Source: Segatella salivae DSM 15606 (GTDB lineage: Bacteria; Bacteroidota; Bacteroidia; Bacteroidales; Bacteroidaceae). Taken from it: a stretch of DNA of 10,620 bases. The position numbers and the translations under genes are program-made. The notes beneath the pieces are model-generated. The model did not search any database. It saw only the letters and a program-made list of their open reading frames with translations, and was not told the origin of the DNA. Of this stretch, positions 1 to 6,340 are shown piece by piece; position 1 is the first letter of the stretch; every line of letters begins with the position of its first letter. The stretch is from positions 389,801 to 400,420 of the forward strand of contig NZ_GL629647.1 in assembly GCF_000185845.1 (NCBI RefSeq). Direction: 5' to 3'.

Positions 1-105
1 TGACAATCTTATTTGATATCAAATTTGTCTAATCTTTCAGTGTTATGAAGATATCTTTTAATAACTCCATTAATAACTAAAGTTTCTTTTACCGAAGGGT
101 ATCTT

Positions 106-882
106 TTATTTTTTCCTTATAAATACAAAAAATGAGATAACGACAAAGAATAGTACACAGGATATGTTTAAGTATTCGCCTTTCGAAAAGTCTATTATCC
201 CACTATAAAAACCATAGTTTAATCTCCACACTGTACCATAGGGTATAAGATAGATATAATCTTTATTTTGAGCAATAACCCCAAAGATCGTCATGAAACC
301 AGCAAACCCGATAGGTAAAACAAAACTCTTAAAGATCAAACTAAGATAATATTGCATAATTGAAACAGCAGAAAGTGCTATAAACAAATATGAGAAATAA
401 AAAGCTGTTAGGTTATTAACATTATAACTGGAGAATTCATATCCAGGTAATAACTTATCCAGAGCAAAACCAGACAGAAGGAAAGCAAGATAACCTATGA
501 GGAAAGAAATAAAGTTAATCTCTAAAAGGAAGACCATTTTGCTCGAATAAATTGTCAGCTTGCTAATTGGTCTTGTAAAAAGAAGTCTAAATCCATAATT
601 CTTATATTCTACATCGCATAAAGAATAACTCAAAATGGCTGCAAGAATTGGATAAAGCAGAGCATAGAAGTCGAAGATGTATCTACCCAATACCCATACC
701 CAAGGATTATAATCAAAAGTTATTGTTGGATTATTGACAGCATCAGCATGTTTAAACAAAACATATATATCAATGCATAAAGTCATGAACAAAGGAAATA
801 ACAAGAAGATCCAAATGGCAATATTAAATCTTAATTTATAGTGTTCACTTTTAAGAATAGTAAAGAGCGATATTGGTTTCAT
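106..882 (-). CDS. ABC-2 type permease, lantibiotic/bacitracin-immunity-like
   Basis: This 258-residue protein is almost entirely hydrophobic. About six membrane segments are visible, near residues 20-42, 64-88, 115-141, 157-180, 185-205 and 236-254, and it ends in a basic RKK tail. Between the second and third segments is a polar stretch (DVEYKNYGFRLLFTRPISK, 90-108). It resembles the loop of ABC-2 permeases of the LanE/LanG and BcrB kind, which is thought to contact the ATPase. The length fits those families (about 250 residues). The ATG start overlaps the stop of the upstream ATPase gene by four bases (ATGA), so the two are probably translationally coupled and form one inner-membrane exporter. 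LanFEG systems have two permeases; only one is seen here, and a second could lie beyond the left edge. The substrate is unknown. ABC-2 permease is secure; the peptide-immunity subtype is inference. Confidence 0.85.
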   Translation of the reverse strand: MKPISLFTILKSEHYKLRFNIAIWIFLLFPLFMTLCIDIYVLFKHADAVNNPTITFDYNPWVWVLGRYIFDFYALLYPILAAILSYSLCDVEYKNYGFRLLFTRPISKLTIYSSKMVFLLEINFISFLIGYLAFLLSGFALDKLLPGYEFSSYNVNNLTAFYFSYLFIALSAVSIMQYYLSLIFKSFVLPIGFAGFMTIFGVIAQNKDYIYLIPYGTVWRLNYGFYSGIIDFSKGEYLNISCVLFFVVISFFVFIRKK

Positions 883-1781
883 AAGTCGGTTTTTATTAGA
901 TGAAGGAATACAGACTCCAAATTTTCTTGGTATGTATCTGCAAATAAAATTTGAATGTGGTTTTGTTGCATTAATTTTTTAAAACTGTCAAAGGAACCAT
1001 CTTGCTCTATTTCTATGATAAGCGTTCCATCAGAAATCCTTTTTGTGGGAATCAAGTGTTCTTTACATATCTCCATGCATCGTTCCGGTTGGTCCATATG
1101 TATTAAATAAGATTGCTTTTTCTGACTGAGGAGACTGTTAATTTCTCCTTGAAACAATAATCTTTTATTATTTAATATTCCGATATGTGTGCATATTTTC
1201 TCCATTTCAGCTAAGATATGTCCTGAAATGAAAATAGTTTTTCCTTCACTTTTAAGTTTGAGCATTAGCTCTCTCATTTCAAAAACACCTTGAGGATCTA
1301 GTCCATTGAGTGGTTCGTCAAGAATGAGTAATTTAGGATTATGAAACATTGCCATCGCAATTCCCAAGCGTTGTTTCATTCCTGTAGAATATTTTCTAAC
1401 TTTTTTGTCTTTATCTTTAGTCAAATTCACAAGCTCTAGAACCTCTTGAATGCGTTTTTGTCCACAATGATATAGTATATCCAAATAGTTTAGATTCTCA
1501 TAGGCACTCAAATCTGCATAGAAGAATGGATGTTCAATCAAGCATCCTATATTTTGAAGGATATGCAATCTGTTGGAATGAAATTCTTTTTTATTGAAAA
1601 ATACCGTATTTATTTTAGTTTGCTCCAATCCTAAAAGTATCTTTATCGTAGTTGATTTACCCTCTCCATTCTTGCCTAAGTATCCATAAATGGAACCTTC
1701 TGGAATCTTCAAGTTAATGTCTTCTAATACAGAATGATTTCTGTAGTTAAAAGTGAGATGGTTAGTTTCAAGTATATTCAT
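879..1781 (-). CDS. ABC transporter ATP-binding protein, LanF/BcrA-like
   Basis: This 300-residue protein is a single complete nucleotide-binding domain plus a C-terminal extension. It shows Walker A (GKNGEGKST, 36-44), signature (YSTGMKQRLGIA, 131-142), Walker B (LLILDEP, 151-157), D-loop (LNGLDP) and H-loop (ISGHIL, His188). The Q-loop position reads LIEHP with Glu83 instead of Gln. Such a glutamate 'E-loop' is known from LanF lantibiotic-immunity ATPases and BcrA-type bacitracin exporters. Residues after about 215 form the extra domain typical of these roughly 300-residue proteins. It should energise the permease encoded next, whose ATG overlaps this stop. I chose the ATG at 1781, which has a purine-rich AAAGAAA about nine bases upstream. 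An in-frame GTG at 1790 would add three residues but lies right against that site. The gene is AT-rich compared with the SusC/SusD genes. The substrate is not shown. Confidence 0.9.
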   Translation of the reverse strand: MNILETNHLTFNYRNHSVLEDINLKIPEGSIYGYLGKNGEGKSTTIKILLGLEQTKINTVFFNKKEFHSNRLHILQNIGCLIEHPFFYADLSAYENLNYLDILYHCGQKRIQEVLELVNLTKDKDKKVRKYSTGMKQRLGIAMAMFHNPKLLILDEPLNGLDPQGVFEMRELMLKLKSEGKTIFISGHILAEMEKICTHIGILNNKRLLFQGEINSLLSQKKQSYLIHMDQPERCMEICKEHLIPTKRISDGTLIIEIEQDGSFDSFKKLMQQNHIQILFADTYQENLESVFLHLIKTDL

Positions 1782-1939
1782 AATCAACACTTTCTTTTAA
1801 AATTATTCGTATTTAAATGATTTAACTAAAGTTTCCCACCCTAATAAATAGATAGAAAAAAATAACAGTTTGTCGAATTTTCTTTATAAATTAGTAATCG
1901 CTAAAGAACTCATTTTAAAGACAAGACAACAAAACTGTT

Positions 1940-2274
1940 ATGGAAGCAAAAATAGAGAAAATAAGTGAGTTATTCAAACTTTTGAGTGTTAAAACTCGAA
2001 TGAGTGATGATTTATTTCATCTTTTGGCAAGTTTGGCATTGGTCACTTGTTATCTCGCCTGTCATTGGAGAAACATGACAGAGTTTCGGCTTCGGAATTA
2101 ATCCTTTCTCTTTGCCTCTTCCGCATTGTGGGTGAAAGTATTCACCGCATATGCAAACATAAGATATATGACCTTTCAAATCATGGTAAAAACTGTTTCT
2201 ATCGCATGATGATTCGCCCACAGATGGATTGGAGACGCTTGATGAACTTATTTACAAGGGTATTTCTATTGTAG
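1940..2274 (+). pseudogene. Degenerate N-terminal fragment of an IS4-like transposase
   Basis: Two overlapping plus-strand frames give a protein-like sequence when joined. The first runs from ATG 1940 (MEAKIEKISELFKLLSVKTR, then MSDDLFHLL). The second, open from 2011 to TAG at 2272-2274, reads GKFGIGHLLSRLS, later LCLFRIVGESIHRI, and finally NCFYRMMIRPQMDWRRLMNL. The order helix, 'GxLL' helix, hydrophobic helix, then a YR...NWRRL-like motif, matches from memory the N-terminal region of Bacteroidota IS4-family transposases of roughly 400 residues. Losing one base in the CTTTTGGC run at 2021-2028 would explain the frame change. The DDE catalytic region is absent: the fragment ends at a stop and a 41-bp repeat array begins 28 bases later. 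It is therefore a dead relic and the only gene-like feature on the plus strand. The assignment is by pattern memory; a divergent small coding gene is the alternative. Confidence 0.5.
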
Positions 2275-2302
2275 TTTCAATCGTTTCTTGCGCGCCTATA
2301 TA

Positions 2303-2785
2303 GCCTCCCACAAATCACTTTTTAAAGTTTTTGGTGCTTACGGGCCTCCCGCAAATCACTTTTTAAAGGTTTTGACGCTTGCGGGCCTCCCGCAAATCAC
2401 TTTTTAAAGGTTTTGACGCTTGTGGGCCTCCCGCAAATCACTTTTTAAAAGATTTGGTGCTTGCGGGCCTCCCGCAAATCACTTTTTAAAGGTTTTGGTG
2501 CTTGCGGGCCTCCCGCAAATCACTTCCCGAAAGGTTTGGAGTTTCCGCACATGGCGAAAGTCGTTTCCCGAAAGGTTTGGAGTTTCCGCGCATGGCGAAA
2601 GCCGTTTCCCGAATGGTTTGGCATTTCCGCGCATGGCGAAAGTCATTTCCCGAAGGGTTTGGTATTTCCGCGCTTGGCGAAAGTCATTTTCCAAAAGGTT
2701 TGGAGTTTCCGCGCATGGCGAAAGTTATTTCCCGAATAGTTTGGCATTTCCGCGTGTGGCGAAAGTCTTTTCTTGAAGGTTGGAT
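2303..2785. repeat. 41-bp tandem repeat array, 11 full units plus a partial
   Basis: Units begin at 2303, 2344, 2385, 2426, 2467, 2508, 2549, 2590, 2631, 2672, 2713 and 2754 (partial), an exact 41-bp period throughout. The first five are variant A (GCCTCCCGCAAATCAC, then TTTTTAAAGGTTTTG). Their junctions form GCGGG-CCT-CCCGC, a five-base inverted repeat with a three-base loop. Units from 2549 on are variant B, with GCATGGCGAAAGTCATTTCC and GGAGTTTCCGC; TTTC/GAAA and GC/GC arms flank the GCATG. The unit at 2508 is a chimera, A in its first half and B in its second. Because 41 is not a multiple of three and the unit has few stops, long open frames run through it on both strands; none resembles a protein. 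There is no spacer/repeat alternation as in CRISPR. The function is unknown. Confidence 0.95.
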
Positions 2786-3107
2786 GGTTATGTATCTTGC
2801 AATGAAGGAAGGTGTGGTAATATTTGTGGAGTTATATTGTAAAGGAATGACTCTAAACTTTCGTCATTAAGAACTTTTGTTAGCTAAAAACCAATCTTGT
2901 TATTCTATATCTATTTTTGCAAAATAAATAATAGTAATAACTAACAAAAGAAGATACGATTGAGAACCCCCAAAAGATGAACACTAACAACAAAAGTTAT
3001 AAAATAACTACATAGGGTCAGTTTCGAAGATTATATGGGGATAGTTTTAATGATTTTTTCCAGATTATCTTATCCTTAGAGGAAATTTGCATAATATTAA
3101 ATGTAAA
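2786..3107. other. AT-rich intergenic region without a recognisable gene
   Basis: This 322-base stretch separates the repeat array from the end of the TolB-like gene. Stops are frequent in all frames apart from a short run-on from the repeats, and I see no protein-like sequence or tRNA-like fold. It contains one clear inverted repeat, listed separately. No GC-rich hairpin with a T-run was found just below 3108, so the terminator of the minus-strand operon is not obvious here. Confidence 0.6.
2875..2950. repeat. 10-bp inverted repeat pair with a nearby third copy
   Basis: CTTTTGTTAG at 2875-2884 is the exact reverse complement of CTAACAAAAG at 2941-2950. The arms enclose 56 AT-rich bases, giving a 76-bp element. 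A related copy, CTAACAACAAAAGTT, lies at 2984-2998 and could also pair with the left arm, extended to GAACTTTTGTTAG, with a three-base bulge. The size and arms would suit a very small non-autonomous element or a long-loop hairpin, but no target-site duplication is evident and chance in AT-rich DNA is possible. Confidence 0.45.
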
Positions 3108-4589
3108 TTAATGTTTTGCACAATCAATAGTGAGAGGCGTTGCTTCGATTGGGATAGCGCGAAGGAGTTGCTGTCCGGCCTTTAAAGGAGTAGTGATGAG
3201 TTCGGGGCGATTGTACGTTTTAAGGAAACCATCATAGAAGCGAGGAGTCTTTTGGGGCAGCACAAACGGTTTGGTTGCTTGGCCTGTTTTGCTATCGAAA
3301 TGCGTAAACCATGGCTGTGCCCATCCACCATTCAGGCGCTTACTGCTCAAGACCATCCATTTCCCTGAAGCAGAAAATCCGTGCCAACTATCCACATTGG
3401 GGCTGTTCACGGCCTTTAGTTCACGACATTCTCCCGTCCGAACATTCAACATCCACAAATCGCTTTCGGGATGCCAGATGGAGAAATTGCCATAATCAGA
3501 CAAGGTGAAAACCACGAAATTGCCATCGGGTGAAACGACGGGAAAGGAGGCTGAACGATGGAATTTTGACGCAGGATAGATGGTTTCAACGTTTCCAAAC
3601 TTCATTTTCTGTGCGTCAAACGTCACACGGCAGAGGTCATAGCGCATGCTATCGAGCGCCAAACGCGATTGTGGCATGCGTGCTCGACAGAAATAAAGCT
3701 GTCGACCATTTGGACTCCATGCAGGAAATGTCTCGGCATGCGTGGGAAGCCCAATAGCAGAAAAGGTTTGCACACGATGATGCTCCACATCGTAGACCAC
3801 TAAGTCGGCTGCTAAATCGGCCACTTCGATGGTTTTCTTGCCTGCCGAATGGAAGAATTGCTGAATTTCATTAGTTGAGAATGCGATGAGTTTCCCATTA
3901 GGATGCCAGGCCGGATAAGTCAAGCCGTTGGGCAACGCATCAGCCTTCGACGCCACCTTTTCCACACGACCATGACGATAGATTAACGTTCCACCATCCT
4001 TTCCGCGCACATGCAACATAGCCTGTTGTGCATCGTTATGATTAAACGAATGGCAGTTGACACACTGCCGATTAAAATCTTTGTTTTCAACAATGGGTGT
4101 TTGCTCGAAAGACGTGAGATTACGCTGATAGATGCCCATTTCATGCCACAATTCGTAGCCCGGATAAATGAGGCGATACACCAAAAAAGAATCGATGGCA
4201 TCACGCGAAATGCGGTTCGTTATGGACGGATAAACCACCCACTTGCCAGCCTCCTTCACGCTGATGCGAAAGAAAATGGCTTGCCCGGCAGCCGTTTTCA
4301 GCAGTTGGTGCCAAGCAGTTTCGTCTATTTCAACTGTGGGTTGAGCCGATTGTACCAAAATATCGGCATCCCGTCCGACGATGCCAATCTCGGTTTGGTA
4401 GGCCTCTCCCTTATGCAAAATTTCAAAATTCGTGGGCGCAATATTCCACGGAAGCGTCACGTTGGTATAGTCGGGATAGATGGACAACTTGCGTTTGGCG
4501 CGCACATCGGGCTGGTGATAGCGTGAGCCACAACTGGCTCCGAGCAACAGCATCGACAACAAGAGAAGAAAAGAAAAGAGCTTTTTCAT
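3108..4589 (-). CDS. TolB-like beta-propeller lipoprotein with a CxxCH motif
   Basis: This 493-residue protein starts with a lipoprotein signal peptide: KK, a hydrophobic core, then LGASC with Cys20 as the probable lipidated residue. Residues 40-160 form an N-terminal domain without a known motif. A CVNCH motif at 176-180 has the form of a c-type heme site, followed by HVRG (193-196). From about 220 on there are PD40/TolB-type propeller blades: YPAWHPNGKLIAFSTN (225-240), FPAWSPNGRQLYF (288-300), FPVVSPDGNFVVF (349-361) and WHGFSASGKWMVL (402-414). It is probably anchored to a membrane facing the periplasm or the surface. Its ATG overlaps the DUF6057-like stop by four bases, so the two are likely coupled and may act together, downstream of the SusC/SusD pair. 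Heme attachment is not proven, because CxxCH could also bind metal or be redox-active. The TolB-like fold is fairly secure; the biological role is unknown. Confidence 0.88.
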   Translation of the reverse strand: MKKLFSFLLLLSMLLLGASCGSRYHQPDVRAKRKLSIYPDYTNVTLPWNIAPTNFEILHKGEAYQTEIGIVGRDADILVQSAQPTVEIDETAWHQLLKTAAGQAIFFRISVKEAGKWVVYPSITNRISRDAIDSFLVYRLIYPGYELWHEMGIYQRNLTSFEQTPIVENKDFNRQCVNCHSFNHNDAQQAMLHVRGKDGGTLIYRHGRVEKVASKADALPNGLTYPAWHPNGKLIAFSTNEIQQFFHSAGKKTIEVADLAADLVVYDVEHHRVQTFSAIGLPTHAETFPAWSPNGRQLYFCRARMPQSRLALDSMRYDLCRVTFDAQKMKFGNVETIYPASKFHRSASFPVVSPDGNFVVFTLSDYGNFSIWHPESDLWMLNVRTGECRELKAVNSPNVDSWHGFSASGKWMVLSSKRLNGGWAQPWFTHFDSKTGQATKPFVLPQKTPRFYDGFLKTYNRPELITTPLKAGQQLLRAIPIEATPLTIDCAKH

Positions 4590-6121
4590 AACTGCTTAAT
4601 TCCATTTTGATGCGCCTCCTGTGACTCCTCAATCACTTGATGACCATAGGGGCTGAGATAATTCAAATAATACCAATAAGTGTGGCCAAACTCCTGCTGC
4701 AACAACGGCTGATTGCCCTGCTCGTTGAGCTGCATGTAGCGGGCGAAACGGACGCGCGTATCGGGCGAAATGGTGAAGCCGCACCGCGCAAACGTGGCCT
4801 TATCCACACCCAATTGATAGATGAGCAATGCCTCTTCGTAGCAAGGCGGCAGCGCAGCCACATGAAACGCACGAATGCAAGGCAGCTGTTGCGCAAACAA
4901 ACTGACATGATTGCTCAGCAGCAGCTGTGCCATGAGATAGTCGAATGCCATGCGATTGTGCGGATCGTGCTGCAAAAGATATTGCAACTCTGGCCCCAAA
5001 TTCTGCACATTGGTGAAGCGCACACCCTCGCGGTCTGCACCCCGCAAAGCATCACGAAGATGGGGAACGCGTCCTGCTCTAAGCTGCTGTTCAAGCTGCT
5101 TTGCCTGCCCGCGATAGAACAACGTGTGCTTGAGTTGCTCGATAAACACCTGCGCCACCCGCGGCTTGCCCAGCACAATGTTATAACGAGCCAAGTTCAC
5201 CAGATGGGACGCCGTTGGTCCATCCACCACCAACGCCTCGGTTTCCCAATGGAGCGCCTCGTTGAGCAACCCCAACTGCTCGAACAGCATGCCGCCAAAC
5301 TCAGCTTCGGCTGCATTGCCCCGCCAAGGGAAATAGAGCGTTTGCACCCCCAACGAAGCCGGATAATCGAAGAGCCGCGCCGGCAACTGCCCTGCATGAT
5401 AGAGCGCCATGGTGTGAAAATAGGCGATGAGCGGATTGGTTTTGCCCGCGTCAAGATAGCGCTGCGTGTAGCGAAGCACCGCAGGCCAATCGCCTTGTCG
5501 CGCATGAAAAACGGTTTGCAACAAGATGCCTTCTTTAGCCGGATAATGCTTCACGAAGCCCACATAGCCCACGCCCAACGCCGTCATCCCCGTGAGCAGC
5601 AGGCTGATGGCTTGTGCCTTCGTTGACCAAGGTTTTTGAACACGGAACAGGGGTAGCCACGAAGTAAATCGCGAGAGCAACGCCACCAACAACCAGCCTA
5701 CCCCAATCAGCATCGCGCTCAGCACCACCCAGCACAAATCGTGGGCTGTGGTTTCGGTGTAGATGAGCAGCAACAACACTGGCACGAGCCCCAAGCACAA
5801 CGGCAGCGCACGCCCGAAGAGCAAGCGTTTGAGCATGCCCTCCACACCAACGAAGATGAGGGTGAGCAGAACGGCCATCACCATTGCACCCAACCACGGA
5901 TGGAAGAAAAACTGCACAACGAAGTTGGCAGCATAGTGCAACAGCCCCTCTTCGGACAATGTTTGCCGAAAATAGTCGGCAGTGAAGCGAAACAGATGGT
6001 GTTGTTCGTGATAGCGGAGCACATTGGCCAAAGGCACGAGATAGGCATAGCCCGTGGCCAAGAAAACGGTTAGCGTGGTCAGCGAGCGAAGTGCCGAGAG
6101 AGAAGTAAGCTTTTTGTTCAT
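4586..6121 (-). CDS. DUF6057-like integral membrane protein
   Basis: This is a 511-residue protein in two halves. Residues 1-190 contain about five or six membrane segments (near 12-36, 62-72, 76-95, 104-121, 128-150 and 170-190). Between the first two is a conserved-looking loop, RYHEQHHLFRFTADYF (36-51), then YAANFVVQFFFHPWLGA (63-79). This pattern recalls the Bacteroidota family DUF6057. Residues 200-500 are soluble and helix-rich with many Ala, Leu and Tyr residues. They look like TPR-type helical repeats (FHARQGDWPAVLRYTQRYLD at 205-224; later ALHWETEALVVDGPT). No catalytic motif is seen. The start ATG at 6119-6121 lies 15 bases from a set of 41-bp repeats, with only an A-rich AAAATAGA upstream. 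The gene overlaps the TolB-like lipoprotein gene by ATGA. The pair is probably one functional unit in the cell envelope; the role is unknown. Confidence 0.87.
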   Translation of the reverse strand: MNKKLTSLSALRSLTTLTVFLATGYAYLVPLANVLRYHEQHHLFRFTADYFRQTLSEEGLLHYAANFVVQFFFHPWLGAMVMAVLLTLIFVGVEGMLKRLLFGRALPLCLGLVPVLLLLIYTETTAHDLCWVVLSAMLIGVGWLLVALLSRFTSWLPLFRVQKPWSTKAQAISLLLTGMTALGVGYVGFVKHYPAKEGILLQTVFHARQGDWPAVLRYTQRYLDAGKTNPLIAYFHTMALYHAGQLPARLFDYPASLGVQTLYFPWRGNAAEAEFGGMLFEQLGLLNEALHWETEALVVDGPTASHLVNLARYNIVLGKPRVAQVFIEQLKHTLFYRGQAKQLEQQLRAGRVPHLRDALRGADREGVRFTNVQNLGPELQYLLQHDPHNRMAFDYLMAQLLLSNHVSLFAQQLPCIRAFHVAALPPCYEEALLIYQLGVDKATFARCGFTISPDTRVRFARYMQLNEQGNQPLLQQEFGHTYWYYLNYLSPYGHQVIEESQEAHQNGIKQL

Positions 6122-6135
6122 TCTATTTTGCGTTT

Positions 6136-6258
6136 GCGGAGTTTCCCGACGACTTGTTTTTTCTAAATTTGGCCTTGAGGAATTTCCCGATGCCTCATTT
6201 TTTTCATTTTTAGGCTTGCTGGAGTTCCAGCAGACCTGTTTTTATAGAAAGAAAGGAG
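6136..6258. repeat. Three diverged 41-bp repeat units upstream of the DUF6057-like gene
   Basis: Units start at 6136, 6177 and 6218, again exactly 41 bases apart. The first two share TTTCCCGA and a run of T at the same offsets and agree at 29 of 41 positions by my count. The third is more diverged and fades into the terminator-like hairpin. Each has a small inverted repeat at its head: GGAGTTTCC, GGAATTTCC, and GCTGGA-GT-TCCAGC (6218-6231). GGAGTTTCC also occurs in variant B of the array at 2303-2785, and the hairpin-then-T-run layout matches variant A. I therefore take the two sites as one family. On the mRNA these units form the leader of the DUF6057-like gene. Confidence 0.7.
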
Positions 6259-6281
6259 GGGGCGCCAACATGTGCGCCCCC
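6241..6281 (-). terminator. Terminator-like hairpin downstream of the SusD-like gene
   Basis: Read on the minus strand, an eight-base GC-rich stem (GGGGGCGC, 6281-6274) and its exact complement (GCGCCCCC, 6265-6258) enclose an eight-base loop. The T-rich TCCTTTCTTTCTATAAA follows. It lies about 50 bases after the SusD-like stop and about 140 bases before the DUF6057-like start. This has the form of an intrinsic terminator, although the T-tract is interrupted by C residues. It may end the SusC/SusD transcript, reduce read-through to the next two genes, or stabilise the 3' end of the message. Confidence 0.7.
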
Positions 6282-6286
6282 GTCAG

Positions 6287-6340
6287 CCGCAGTGAGAGAC
6301 AACCATCATCGTACTGCGGCCAAAAGCCTTTTTACTGCGG
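6287..6340 (-). repeat. Alternative-pairing inverted repeat at the end of the SusD-like gene
   Basis: CCGCAGT (6287-6293) is the exact reverse complement of ACTGCGG at 6313-6319. A second ACTGCGG lies at 6334-6340, overlapping the SusD-like stop codon. In the minus-strand mRNA the single downstream arm could pair with either upstream copy, but not with both. It sits just before the GC-rich terminator-like hairpin. The arms are only seven bases, so the structure is possible rather than shown. Confidence 0.4.

Noticed and set aside
9..105. Short open stretch on the minus strand just after the permease gene, ending at 9.
   Set aside because: It has no usable start codon and no recognisable motif. 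It could be random AT-rich sequence between genes, so no coding feature is called in the first 105 bases.
1864..1939. Inverted repeat AACAGTTT / AAACTGTT upstream of the ATPase gene, considered as a terminator or IS end.
   Set aside because: The arms are only eight AT-rich bases with a 60-base loop, and both lie on the same side of the transposase relic, so neither role is supported.
1782..1939. Promoter for the ABC genes on the minus strand.
   Set aside because: A promoter is expected here, but I could not find a convincing Bacteroidota -33 TTTG with -7 TAnnTTTG pair at the right spacing.
2012..2221. Minus-strand open frame of 69 codons rich in cysteine, resembling a small zinc-binding protein.
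   Set aside because: It lies antisense to the transposase-like sequence, whose plus-strand reading looks more protein-like. The CxC and CxxC residues have no recognisable zinc-finger layout and there is no good ribosome binding site.
2303..2785. Possible CRISPR array.
   Set aside because: Whole 41-base units repeat without unique spacers, and no cas genes are present.
2420..2870. Several long overlapping open frames on both strands across the repeat array.
   Set aside because: They arise because a stop-poor 41-base unit is repeated and 41 is not a multiple of three, so every frame stays open. The translations are repeats of the same few residues in shifting frames.
4637..5626. Plus-strand open frame of 329 codons opposite the DUF6057-like gene.
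   Set aside because: It is the antisense shadow of a GC-rich coding gene. The minus-strand protein has clear membrane helices and operon overlap, while this translation has low-complexity Arg/Gln/His composition and no domain.
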